A stretch of 64,000 nt of DNA, taken from positions 558,001 through 622,000 of the forward strand of contig NW_025407840.1 in the NCBI RefSeq assembly GCF_003324165.1, in the 5' to 3' direction. Position 1 is the first letter of the stretch. Each line of letters opens with the position of its first letter. This DNA is from Naegleria lovaniensis. Its lineage: Eukaryota > Heterolobosea > Eutetramitea > Acrasida > Naegleriidae. Both the position numbers and the translations under genes were made by a program. Shown in pieces: positions 45,292-54,978 of the stretch. A model generated the notes under the pieces. It worked only from the letters and a program-made list of their open reading frames with translations. It ran no database searches and was not told where the DNA came from.

Positions 45292-45859
45292 GGTTGAAAG
45301 AGTGGTGGTTCTAATAGGATCAGAGGAGAGAATTTGGTGTTACTGGTTGTGGTGTTACTGGTTGCAGGGATCTGTTGTTGTTGAGAATTTTGTTTTTGAG
45401 GCAGACTCAAATTCAAGTAAGCGGAAACAAGATCTTGATTAGTGACAGGTCTTGTCAGGTTGTCAAGTTTGTTAAGGAAGGTATTTTCGGTTGGTGGCAC
45501 AAGGAGTTGAAGGGGTCTTTGAGAAGTGTCGATTTCACAACAACAATAACGGATAAAGATCTCTCTTGTTCGTTTGGGAGCGTGTGTGCAGAAGCAAAGC
45601 TTTCAAAGTGGTTGTTTTTTTATGTTTTATAAATTGTTAAATCCATGATGTCTTTATTTCTCGATTTACCAAGAGCTGCCGTTGAATCTGGAAATCCAGA
45701 AGCAATTCCATCCTCAAATCTCATTCTCATTCTTTATTCCACATCAATATTATGAAACAATTACAGCAACTGTTTACCTTGTGTGTTACAGTTTCCTGTA
45801 ATAATATATCAATAAATAGCTTTACTTGCTAAAATTATTATCATCATTATGATTAAAAA
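45292..45859. other. Intergenic between divergent genes, one weak ORF
   Basis: The minus-strand frame 45500-45111 (MPPTENTFLNKLDNLTRP...) overlaps the start of the sensor-RGS gene in another frame. It could be an upstream ORF or first exon, but no splice joining it in frame was found. The rest holds the two promoters. Confidence 0.4.
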
Positions 45860-46948
45860 ATGCTCAAAGTCGGATTCAAGCTCATTTCCAACAACAATTC
45901 CTTCAATCACTCGTTGCGTTCCTTATTTCCATCATCAAGATTATCTTCAAGATGGATTTCAAATGCTTCATCATGTGCCTTATCACCTTCATGGACACTT
46001 CAAAAGAAAGCTTCTCCATCGTTGAATCTTGTTTTGAACTCTACCGGAACAACAACAAGCCTTGTTTCCGAGAGTCATCATCTTGTTAATCCGAACCATC
46101 ATTATTTCAGTCAAATGATTGATTCTTCATGGAACTATCAAGCCTCAAATATTCTATGGAAGATTAAAAAACATTTGAGAACAAGTGTTTTGAATCATCA
46201 TCACGGAAATGAACAGTTTATACAACAATTTTCCTTTCTGAGAAATACTTGGGAAGAATTGAGAAGGAAATTATCAAACGCATTGGGAGTTCATCGATAT
46301 CAACATTATGACTATAATAGTTATTATGGAGGAGAAGGTGGTGGATTCCGATTTACCAATATTCAAAAATTGATTGCATTGAACGTTGCTGTCTTTGTCT
46401 TGGCTAATTTATTCTTAACTCGACAAGATATTTTGGCGAATTTAGGTGTTTCATTGGATAATATGATGCATGGTAAAATTCATACCTTGTTGACAAGCAT
46501 GTTTACACATATTGATTTACTCCATATATTTATGAATATGTATGCATTGAGTCAATTGGGAAAGATGATGCCCATGACTCGGAGATTGTTGTGGCCAGCT
46601 TACATTTTCTGTGGATTGGTTGCTTCTTCTGTTTATTTGATCGATAAATGGATTGGAAGTACGGTCTTGTCACGACCTCATGAATACTATACCACAGGTA
46701 TTGGAGCAAGTGGAGCCATATTTGGAATTTTAGCGTTTGTGACACAAGTACATCCTTTCATTCCAGTCGGTATATTCTTTTTACCTATTCAATTCAAATT
46801 AAGGAATTTCTTTTATGGTGTGCTAGCCATTGAATTCTATCGTTGGTACACTCATAGAGATTCATCAGTAAGTGCGAGTGGTCACTTGGGAGGAGCTTTG
46901 GGAGGATACTTGTTTTACCTATTGAATCGAAAGAGACTTCTCTTTTAA
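45860..46948 (+). CDS. Mitochondrial rhomboid protease (PARL/Pcp1-like)
   Basis: Single exon of 362 residues. The first 60 residues are Ser/Arg/Asn-rich with few acids, fitting a mitochondrial presequence. The rhomboid domain starts near residue 170. It has HIDLLHIFMNMYAL (family HxxxN region), the catalytic serine in GIGASGAIFG (GxSG) and the catalytic histidine in ASGHLGGALGG, spread over six or more hydrophobic segments. PARL-type proteases cut membrane proteins in the inner mitochondrial membrane and control mitochondrial dynamics and mitophagy in yeast and animals. It starts at an AAAAAATG. Confidence 0.9.
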   Translation: MLKVGFKLISNNNSFNHSLRSLFPSSRLSSRWISNASSCALSPSWTLQKKASPSLNLVLNSTGTTTSLVSESHHLVNPNHHYFSQMIDSSWNYQASNILWKIKKHLRTSVLNHHHGNEQFIQQFSFLRNTWEELRRKLSNALGVHRYQHYDYNSYYGGEGGGFRFTNIQKLIALNVAVFVLANLFLTRQDILANLGVSLDNMMHGKIHTLLTSMFTHIDLLHIFMNMYALSQLGKMMPMTRRLLWPAYIFCGLVASSVYLIDKWIGSTVLSRPHEYYTTGIGASGAIFGILAFVTQVHPFIPVGIFFLPIQFKLRNFFYGVLAIEFYRWYTHRDSSVSASGHLGGALGGYLFYLLNRKRLLF

Positions 46949-47282
46949 TTTGGGACATTTGGAATAATTTGTGTGTATTTCCAGAACAAAGATTTCAATA
47001 GTCGAATTTCTCTCCAATGATTCCAATACGAATGTGAAAATTAAAAACTCGCAATAAGCTTACTCACACACAAGAAAAACATTCACAATGCTGAGGTGCT
47101 GTTGCAGAATTATTCTGATCAAAATAATGTATGATCCTCCTGCACATGTATGTACGGAATTCCATTCTCTTTTCCAATTTGGTCCAAAACGAATCGAAAG
47201 AACAACGGTTTCCGTACGATCAGTTCAGGAGTCCTTTTGAATTTTTTTCGAAAAATCTTACAAAAAAAACCACAAAAAAAAA
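46949..47282. other. Short intergenic, no gene seen
   Basis: 334 AT-rich bases between the rhomboid gene and CIAO1, both on plus. The end (47241-47282) is a long A-rich leader. A minus-strand frame at 47119-47364 overlaps the CIAO1 start and looks like a shadow. Confidence 0.4.
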
Positions 47283-48773
47283 ATGAATCTTTTTTGGCGG
47301 CTCCAATTAGTGGCCACTCTGTGCGATCACGAAGAAAGCGTTTGGTCCATTTCGTTTCATCCACAATTCAAACATTTATTGGCAACGTGTTCCTCGGATA
47401 AGACGGTACGGATTTATTATGTACGGAGTGAACGGAAGGAAGTGAAAGACTCTTCGGGATGTTACATGATGATGAATCAACAACAACAACCAAATATTAA
47501 TTCATCATCCAATCATTTTAATTTCAAGACCATGATCAAATGTTTAGATGTTTTAGAAAATCAGCATAATAGAACCATCCGAAGAGTGGATTGGTCTCAT
47601 CCCAACGGAAATGCTTTGGCTTGTGCAAGTTTTGATGGAACGAGTTCTATTTGGATTTTGTTGAAAAACAAACTCGTATCACATTTGAATGCACTTGATG
47701 AAGAATTTGTCAAACAACAATCTCTACAACACAATGACTATTATGAACATAGTAAGAAGAATGGAATGTTTAGTTCGTTAAAACTTTTGAAGTGTGTCTC
47801 TACTTTGGAAGGACATGAAAATGAAGTGAAATCCGTAGCTTGGAATTTCAAAGACGTTTCTTCTTCGAGTAATACTGAGATGAATGATGATGAAGAGAGT
47901 GAATTTGGAGCTGACTGTGGATTGTTGGCAACATGTGGTCGAGATAAAACTGTTTGGGTTTGGGAAGCAATTGATAAGATTGGATTTTCAGATTTTGATT
48001 GTAATTCTGTGTGTAGTGGACATACACAGGATGTGAAATTTGTGGCTTGGCATCCATTAACTCGAGAAAATATGCCATCTCTATTATTTAGTGCATCCTA
48101 CGATAACACCATTCGTGTTTGGAAAGAAGGTGGATTTAGTGACGACCATTCAAGTCATCATGATTTTTCACGCTCTACTGGAGGAGATGAATGGAAATGT
48201 GTTGGAATTTTGAGAGGTCATACCAGTACGGTTTGGGCTCTTGCATTTGAACCTCATCTTGTGCTTGCGAATTCAATGATGAAAAATCAAATGACAGATT
48301 CTTCTGTTGGAAATTCTGGTAGTAGTAGCAGTGGCAGTGGCAGCAGTAGCATTAATACGAACACGACGGTCACTCCTCTCGATTATCCTCAATTTATGGT
48401 CAGTGTTGGAGATGACAAATCCATCATTGTGTGGCGAGAAGATGTTGTAGGAAATTATCTTGACATGAATATGACAGCTGTTCAGACCATTTCTGACGTT
48501 CACACTCGAACGATATATCATGTCGATTGGTGTGTGTATGAGAATCCATACAGACCCGGAGAAGCGATTTCATTGGTAGCTACTGCTGGTGGAGATAATG
48601 CTATTGCAATCTTTGAGTGGAATAGAGTTGAACAAAAATTGAATTTATTGACCAAGATTGTGAATGCTCACGAAGCAGATATTAATTGTTGTATATGGAA
48701 TAAGAATGTTTTTGGAGAGTTGGCCTCTTGTTCAGATGATGGTGTTGTGAAACTATGGAAGTTAGATTTGTAA
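47283..48773 (+). CDS. CIAO1: CIAO1-like WD40 protein, cytosolic Fe-S assembly
   Basis: Single exon of 496 residues, longer than the usual 330-340 because of several inserts (QQQQ, SSSNTEMNDDEESE, SGSSSSGSGSSS). Seven WD repeats can be followed: DHEESVWSISFHP, NRTIRRVDWSHPNGNALACASFDGTSSIW, GHENEVKSVAWN, GHTQDVKFVAWHP, GHTSTVWALAF, HTRTIYHVDWC and AHEADINCCIWN. RTIRRVDWSPxG...ASFD and HENEVKSVAW are characteristic of CIAO1/Cia1, which with CIA2 and MMS19 hands Fe-S clusters to cytosolic and nuclear proteins. Start ATG follows an A-rich leader. Convergent with the P450 gene. Confidence 0.85.
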   Translation: MNLFWRLQLVATLCDHEESVWSISFHPQFKHLLATCSSDKTVRIYYVRSERKEVKDSSGCYMMMNQQQQPNINSSSNHFNFKTMIKCLDVLENQHNRTIRRVDWSHPNGNALACASFDGTSSIWILLKNKLVSHLNALDEEFVKQQSLQHNDYYEHSKKNGMFSSLKLLKCVSTLEGHENEVKSVAWNFKDVSSSSNTEMNDDEESEFGADCGLLATCGRDKTVWVWEAIDKIGFSDFDCNSVCSGHTQDVKFVAWHPLTRENMPSLLFSASYDNTIRVWKEGGFSDDHSSHHDFSRSTGGDEWKCVGILRGHTSTVWALAFEPHLVLANSMMKNQMTDSSVGNSGSSSSGSGSSSINTNTTVTPLDYPQFMVSVGDDKSIIVWREDVVGNYLDMNMTAVQTISDVHTRTIYHVDWCVYENPYRPGEAISLVATAGGDNAIAIFEWNRVEQKLNLLTKIVNAHEADINCCIWNKNVFGELASCSDDGVVKLWKLDL

Positions 48774-48892
48774 TGCAAGTATAATCGGCAGCAAGTTCAA
48801 TTCTTGCCATTTTTATTTATTTCAAGCTTGACTTCAATGAAAGTGATGAACTGTGTGTTTATTTACATATTGTTGTTGATTTTGCACAGTCG

Positions 48893-50861
48893 TTATTGTC
48901 TTCTTGTGACCAAGACTCGCAAATTCGATGAAGGTCTAGCAGTGATGCCAGGAACATCCACAACTACATCCTCCTTCTTACTTTCATCGTTCAATAATGT
49001 GAATTCATAAAACTGTAAAAGACGACACAAGATCATGCAAGTTTCAATTTGACTGAACGAGTAGCCAATGCATTTTCTAATTATGAAATGTTGATTAATG
49101 TGATCAAGTTCAATTATTGTACTTACCGGTTACCTGCAACAATACAATATCCGAATAATTATTTCAAAATTAAATATTAAATATTGGCTTGAATAATGAT
49201 CATAAGGAAAGACATACCTCCTGAAAATGGGAACCAACTAACGCTTGAAATGACCTTTTGTTTGAAATCCTTATCGAGGAATCGTTCGGGTGCAAAATCT
49301 GTTCCCTTATAAGTTTCATTATTGAAATCAGGAGACAAGGTGTGACATGCCTTGGCATCGAGATACATGGTTGAACCTTTTGGAATGGTGTACTTGCCAA
49401 CTTTGGTGGTCTTGCAACATTCTTTAACAATTGAAACAACAGGAGGGTGCTAATTTTGAAAATTCATAGAGTGACAATGTAAACAATAATTTCCATAACT
49501 TTAAAAAACATACCAATCGAAGAGATTCCATCATGGTAGCATGAATATACTCCATGTTTGCATAATCTTCAAAGTTAGGAGCTCTCAACTCAGGTCCACC
49601 TATTCTTAACGCTTCTTCTCTTGCTTTTTCTTGAGCTTTTTGATTCTTTGACAATTCATACATGAGCCATTGTAATGTTGTACTGAATTGAAAATTACAA
49701 TTAGTAAAAAATTAGTAAACTCTTATTCACAAAATGTGCACAAAATATTACTTACCTTGTTGTTTCATGTCCTGCAATGACAAAAATATATGCATTACTC
49801 TTCAACTCATCCAATGTCAATTTGTGATTCGATAACTCTTCCATATTTGCCTTCACTAATTGTGACAATAAATCATTCAACGATTTCTCTGGATCTTGTT
49901 TGAATTCTTCTTGTCTCTGTGAAATGTATCGATTCAAATGTTCGCTCATTAATGCTAGAGCCTTATCAGTTTCAGTGTAACGAGCTAACAGTTTTCGAAC
50001 AAGTCCCTGTCCAAAGAAGAATCGTTGATAATAATCGTGCTTGATGACATTGGTCAGAGCTTCTCTAAATTTCTTTCCATCATTTGAAGTTTCAGAGAAA
50101 ATTCCAAAGTCAATACCAAAACCTGCTTCACCAATGACTGCCAAAGTGACATCTGAATAATCCTCCAAATCCAACACAAAACCCTTCTTTTGCTCTCCAC
50201 GATTACCTTTTACAGTAATTGTCTCAGATGACTTGTCCAACAATTTCTCCCATTTTGTTTTAAACAATGCATCTGTTGCTTTGATTGCCGATTCACACAT
50301 ATATCTCAAATTATTTGTAGAAAATGAAGGAGAGACGACTACATGATGATTCTTCCACACAGGTCCGTCGGGAGCTGTCAAAATCGAACTTGCTGTCTTG
50401 GAAAAGATGTTAAATGGTTCATAGAAGGCATCTACTGGTTTTACAAAGCTCGACGCTTTGGTGAGTAGTACTTCCTTGACTGAATCTTTATCGGCAATGA
50501 TAATGTTGTTTCGGTGTGGAGTCGTGACTCGAACACACAATTGTTGAGAGTTGTCATTGTCGTTTTTGTGTTTTTCTTGTTCTTGTCGCATCAATCGAAT
50601 CACCACATCGGAATTGCCATGGGCAATGTACGGTGAAAGAATAGGAATTCGAACAAGTCCTTCATTGAGAATTTGCCAATATCCCGGAATGTCTTTTCCT
50701 TTTGCAATGTTTCTTCTCAAATTCACAATGATTTTTAACACGTAGAATATGATCAGAGCCACACCAAAGGTCAAGACAAGAGACCATAGATCATAGGAGA
50801 CAAGTAACAACGTCGTGTCGGTGGTTGTTGTTATGCTGGTGGTGCTTTCTGTTGCGGACAT
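48893..50861 (-). CDS. Cytochrome P450, five exons including a 7-base exon
   Basis: Exons are 50861-49756, 49682-49514, 49449-49218, 49133-49127 and 49076-48893; 565 residues. All P450 hallmarks are present. There is an N-terminal membrane anchor (LWSLVLTFGVALIIFYVLKII) and the I-helix IAGHETTSTT across the first splice. The K-helix ESLR and FAPERF follow, then the haem loop FSGGNRKCIG (FxxGxRxCxG). The haem loop is built from exons 3, 4 and 5, with exon 4 only 7 bases long; the Cys is the haem ligand. It is most like the CYP4-type branch by eye, but the substrate cannot be told. The enzyme would sit on the endoplasmic reticulum. Convergent with CIAO1 (120 bases apart). Confidence 0.9.
49127..49133 (-). 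other. 7-base microexon of the P450 gene
   Basis: Minus-strand sequence TTGCAG|GTAACCG|GTAAGT. The exon supplies the last two bases of Gly, the Asn codon and two bases of Arg in GGNRKC. Without it the haem-binding motif and the frame are lost. Confidence 0.85.
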
Positions 50862-51164
50862 GTTGTGGGTGGATCCTCACTCTCTAATTGAATCTCTCTC
50901 TCTGAAAACAATCGTTTTTGTTTTGTTTTTTCAAACACAATCAAAAGTTCAAGTTTGGACTTTGATGGAGCGCAATAATCGCCCTAGTGAATTATTTTAG
51001 CAAGTCCTTCATGCGATGAGTGCGAGAGTTGATTTTTGGTTATCCTCGAACGAAGGGAGTGCGCATAATTTCAAAATCAATGTCAATTGGATTTCACAAG
51101 CACAACTACAGTTCGTCTCATGTGAAAGAGGACAATACCATGGATACAACAAAGAATGGATTGT
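50862..51164. other. Intergenic, no gene seen
   Basis: 303 bases upstream of the P450 start and downstream of the coiled-coil gene's stop. Short plus-strand frames (50815-51220) are without domains. Likely the P450 promoter. Confidence 0.4.
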
Positions 51165-53786
51165 TTAAGGATTGTTTTGAGGAGATGACTCTTCCAACGT
51201 TGGTGTTGGAGTGGAGGTAACACTATCACTTTCTTCATGAGTTTCGTTCGTGGCTGTTGAAGATTGCAGTTCCTCTTCCTTTTTGGTTATTGTGAGATTA
51301 TCTCCTTCATGGTCTTCATGAATGATTGGATCCTCATTCGTTGTGTGGTGTGATGACTCTGGCACTACGATTTCTGGTTCTTTTGAATGAACTTGTGGAT
51401 CCACAGATTCGGGTGAATGAATTTGAGAACTAATATCAGAATCTTCTTCCAAAATCAGCTTTCGTGCATGGGCGGAAGCCAATTCAAGATTTTGTTTTTC
51501 CAGCTCTTGGAATGAGAGAGTTAGTTCTTGAAGGGTGAGAGTCAAATTACTGTTCTGAGTAGTGAGTTGTTGTGTTGTCAATTGGCATTCCTGGAGATGG
51601 CTTGTAAGGTTGGAAATTTCTTGTACAAGGTTAGAATTTTCATCACTATTCTGTGAAAGTATCTTGTTCATTTCTGTCAATGTCTCGTTGAGCTTGAATT
51701 CCAATTGCTCTACATTGTTTTTACATATCTTTTCTTCTTCCACATGCTCAAGTTTGGTTTCAATGAGGATGGATGATAGTGTGGTCGATTTGTCTGAGCA
51801 CTCTTTGAAGAGTTTTTCCAACTCTGTAACATTAGATGAACATTCTCCAACTCGTAAAATTAATTCTTGCTTTTCATTGCTCAAAAATTCAATTCGTTTC
51901 TCCAGAGAGGTTAGTTTAAGGATTAACTTTTCCACTTGTTTGTCTTGAATGATTTTTGTCCTTTCTTCACGACACAAGCTCAAGGCAGAAAAACATTCAC
52001 GTTGCTCCAATTCCACATGATGCAACTTTTTGGTTAATTCTCTTGTTGTTTTCTGGCATTGTTGTTTCTTTTCCAATTGATCTAGGAACACTTTGAGTTG
52101 GCCTTTGATTTTTTCATTCTCTTCGTTGATGGTCTCATTAAACTGTCCCATGTAGTTAGAAATCTGCGCAATGTATTGAGCAGTTTGCTGTAATTGAGCC
52201 GAATGTTTCTGTATTTCTTCCTTTTCAGTCATTACTACACGCAATGTTGTTTGTTTCAAAGTTTCAATCTGCTCGAATTGTTCAGATTTCTCATGTTTTA
52301 GATGAGTAATCTCCTTTTGAAGACCTTCTATCAAATCTGCTTGCTTTTTGATTTCTTCTTGAAGAGCATTTTGCTGTGAGACTTTTCGTTGTTCTTCAAT
52401 TTTTAAATCATTTTGCAACTTCGTAATTGTGTCTTCTTGCATTGTTTTCACAAGAAGCATTTCCTTGATTTGCTGATCTTTCTTTTCGATAATGCTGATG
52501 GTTGTGATATTTAGGGTTTGTAAATAATCTTCAAGCAGTGTCAAATTCTTTAGCAGTATTGAATTTGTAATTTTGTTAGATTCGACAGTCTCGTTCAACG
52601 AGTGTACTTTCTCTTCAAGCTCTGAGATTTTCTCTTTGTGATTTGAAATTTTAACTTCCTTATCCAACAATTGTTTGTTCAATAAAGTAATTTCCTCATT
52701 CTTGGATAGAATCGTAATTTTCAATGATGATTCTGTCTCTAGAGCACTCGCCATTTGCATTTCATTTTGATGTTTCAGTTGTTCTATTTGCATGTTCAAG
52801 TTAGCAATGTCCTGTAATTGCTCCTCAATTTTGTTATTTGTAAGTCGATCGTTAGAGAGTTTGAGTAAAATATTCTTGCCTTGTGGTGTTATTGAATTGA
52901 TTGTCTCCAATTTTTCACTGACTTTGAACAGAGAGTATAAATCGTTCGTAATCTCCTCTGATATTTGTGGATACTCTTTCAACATATTGTGTGATTTTTT
53001 GATAAGGGAGCTCGATCGTGAGCAATGTGCCCTCAACTTGAGGCTCAAGTAAAAGTTGACACCTTTCTCCACACCAGGAATTGCATAAGCTTTCGAAATT
53101 GAAATCAAAACTTCCCTCGCAATCAATACTTCCACCATGGTTTTGGCACAATAAGGTTCAGTATCTGAATTTGAGTTCACTTCATCCTCAATTACGTTTT
53201 CTATTTTTTCAATGAGCTCACTGCTCATGAGAAACTGTTCTCTCTTACTTATCAACTCTTCTCTCGATTTCAATTGAATTCCCAAGCTCCACAATGGTAT
53301 TGTATGATTGTTACCACACTTATCAGAGGTAGAGTTCGAATACTCGGCAGTGAGGTCCTGCACGATACGAGAAGCCTTTTGTTCATGCTCCGTTTGAGAT
53401 GCAGCATTGGATAATAAACTAGAGTAAAATTCCGAGGCATAGTTCAAAGCAATGATATGTTTCACGAGTTCTTGATGGCATTGGGTATTGTTATTGCTCA
53501 AGAATTTAGAGATGAGAAGGGATGTTGAATTGTTGGATGTTTTGCTTTCATTCATGGTTGGTGGATGATGATCGGGATTGGAGTTTTCCATCATCATCGG
53601 GAATGTAAAATTCTGTATGGCTCGTAAATAGAATTCCACTCGTTCATAGCCACGTTCATGAGAATGTTTCAAAAGAATTTGAATCATTTCATTTGGTACT
53701 CGCTCAATAGGAACCCTGAATGCCAAATAGAAGGACAAAAAGGCGACCAACACAAATAAAACTCCACGAAGAAAAAGATTGCTGGG
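51165..53786 (-). CDS. Signal-anchored coiled-coil protein, start codon separated by a transposon
   Basis: The body is an 874-codon open frame (minus strand, including stop) beginning CCC AGC AAT at 53786, with no in-frame ATG before MIQILLK. If the transposon 53789-56204 and one TA copy are mentally left out, the flanking ATG TTA (56210-56205) reads straight into this frame. The product is MLPSNLFLRGVLFVLVAFLSFYLAF..., giving 875 residues with an ordinary signal peptide or membrane anchor. Residues about 270-790 are heptad-rich coiled coil (many KxxELxxQIEQLxxE-type runs, golgin-like in character). The last 70 residues are acidic and Ser/Thr-rich. In the present sequence the ATG reads M-L-L-stop into the element. 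No known family beyond long coiled coil; a membrane-tethering role is possible. Confidence 0.75.
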   Translation of the reverse strand, partial: PSNLFLRGVLFVLVAFLSFYLAFRVPIERVPNEMIQILLKHSHERGYERVEFYLRAIQNFTFPMMMENSNPDHHPPTMNESKTSNNSTSLLISKFLSNNNTQCHQELVKHIIALNYASEFYSSLLSNAASQTEHEQKASRIVQDLTAEYSNSTSDKCGNNHTIPLWSLGIQLKSREELISKREQFLMSSELIEKIENVIEDEVNSNSDTEPYCAKTMVEVLIAREVLISISKAYAIPGVEKGVNFYLSLKLRAHCSRSSSLIKKSHNMLKEYPQISEEITNDLYSLFKVSEKLETINSITPQGKNILLKLSNDRLTNNKIEEQLQDIANLNMQIEQLKHQNEMQMASALETESSLKITILSKNEEITLLNKQLLDKEVKISNHKEKISELEEKVHSLNETVESNKITNSILLKNLTLLEDYLQTLNITTISIIEKKDQQIKEMLLVKTMQEDTITKLQNDLKIEEQRKVSQQNALQEEIKKQADLIEGLQKEITHLKHEKSEQFEQIETLKQTTLRVVMTEKEEIQKHSAQLQQTAQYIAQISNYMGQFNETINEENEKIKGQLKVFLDQLEKKQQCQKTTRELTKKLHHVELEQRECFSALSLCREERTKIIQDKQVEKLILKLTSLEKRIEFLSNEKQELILRVGECSSNVTELEKLFKECSDKSTTLSSILIETKLEHVEEEKICKNNVEQLEFKLNETLTEMNKILSQNSDENSNLVQEISNLTSHLQECQLTTQQLTTQNSNLTLTLQELTLSFQELEKQNLELASAHARKLILEEDSDISSQIHSPESVDPQVHSKEPEIVVPESSHHTTNEDPIIHEDHEGDNLTITKKEEELQSSTATNETHEESDSVTSTPTPTLEESSPQNNP

Positions 53787-53788
53787 TA
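53787..53788. repeat. TA target duplication, left
   Basis: TA directly before the left terminal inverted repeat; the partner TA is 56205-56206. TA duplication is typical of the Tc1/mariner superfamily. Confidence 0.8.
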
Positions 53789-53822
53789 TTGTGATTTTCG
53801 AAAAAGTGCGAAAAAAAATCGA
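53789..53822 (+). repeat. Left terminal inverted repeat
   Basis: Begins TTGTGATTTTCGAAAAAGTG. The first 24 bases equal the reverse complement of 56181-56204; after one extra base on the right side, ten more match. Confidence 0.9.
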
Positions 53823-53911
53823 GTAAAATCGAAAACGACTTGCTCAAATTCGGTCAACCATCATTTTTTGGACGTTTCTTCCCGAAAACGATTTTGCTTG
53901 ATGTTGACGAG

Positions 53912-54056
53912 ATACGATGTTGATGCTATTCGTGCAAAGTCGAAAAAATCGATTACGATCGACCTGAATCGATTACCTCAACACGATTCATTTCTCAACG
54001 TCGATGTTTTTCGTCCAAAATCGAAAAAATCAATTATGATCGACCTGAATCGATTT
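53912..54056. repeat. Subterminal direct repeats of the transposon
   Basis: Two copies of a unit of about 60 bases, one near 53915-53976 and one near 53996-54056. Each contains TCGAAAAAATC, GATCGACCTGAATCGATT and a GATGTT stretch. In one plus-strand frame they read as twice V-D-x3-R-x-KSKKSI-x-IDLNR, but the frame is probably not a gene. Such repeats often bind transposase. Confidence 0.7.
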
Positions 54057-54097
54057 TCTTGATCGTCAGAGTTGAAAAAATCGATCATGAAGAACCT

Positions 54098-54762
54098 TTA
54101 ATCAAATAAACTCTGATAATTTGCTTCTATTTGATTTTTCTCCTCTTCCTCTTTTTGTCTAATCTTCTCTTTCTTTACCTCAATCAATTTTGCAACTTCA
54201 TTCACCAATTTGGTCAAAGGTTTTACATACTGTTCCTCTTGTTTAGCAATATCTTCTTCTTGTTTTTTAAATCTCTCAAGTAACTCCTCCTTTTCTTTCT
54301 GAATTTTCAATAATTGATCTGCAATAACTTTTGAATTATTTTCTTCCATGTCTTTCGATCTGAATGTTCTGATTCGCTGTCACTACTGTCACCTTGAATT
54401 TGTGAAGCCAATGATTGTTTTTTGTTGGAGTGAGCAGAAATCTCTTTTTCAATCTCGTTAACAATCCATTTCTTGTTTTCTTGAATGAAAGTATCAAAAA
54501 AATCTTTCACACGTTTGTCATCTTTTGGGGCGTTGCATGTTGCTGGTAAACCATCTTTGTATTTTCTTGAACCTTTAGCAGTAGGAAATGTGAAATTTGT
54601 ATTTTTTTTTGTTTCTAATTGGAGCTTCTTGAAAACTTTGCTTGCTGCTTTTGAATTTGTCATTCCATGAGAATAGAGCTCATTTGAACAAATAGGTAAT
54701 GTGGTTGCGAGTATTTCGCAAAAACGATCAAACGTGTTCCACTTTGTTTTGTCTTTGCCCAT
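54098..54762 (-). CDS. Transposon accessory ORF, SANT/Myb-like start, coiled-coil end
   Basis: The first frame (54762-54307) starts MGKDKTKWNTFDRFCEILA, contains Lys-rich and acidic SDSESEHSDRK segments and is about 151 residues. A second frame (54349-54098) starts MEENNSKVIADQLLKIQKEKEELL and is a charged coiled coil ending QSLFD. The two overlap by 43 bases. A single base more in the CGAAAG run near 54349-54356 would fuse them (DRK-DMEENN), so they may be one protein of about 220 residues. W-x-FD...ILA...K suggests, weakly, a Myb/SANT-like DNA-binding part. It probably helps the transposase bind DNA or enter the nucleus. Confidence 0.6.
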
Positions 54763-54978
54763 TTTTTTTCAGTGAGAAAACCGTTGTTATTGTTTTTTGA
54801 CGTTGACACAATCGCACAAAAAACAAGACGCCGTTGAGTTTTTTTTATTCCAAAGCAAATCAACGTCGTTCAATTCAACATTTTCGATATGACAACATTA
54901 AACAATTCAACATAATCGAGCAGAATTGTTTTTCTCAACAATTTCTTATCAATTTTGCTCGAAAAAATCGATTTCCAC

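Noticed and set aside
45111-45500. Minus-strand ORF of 129 codons overlapping the RGS gene start
   Set aside because: It lies in another frame over the RGS N-terminus, has low-complexity sequence after the first 40 residues, and I found no splice that joins it in frame.
48804-49010. Small plus-strand signal-peptide-like ORF
   Set aside because: It is antisense to the last P450 exon and is explained by it.
53868-54062. Plus-strand ORF with two KSKKSI repeats
   Set aside because: It is made of the transposon's subterminal DNA repeats and has no folded sequence.
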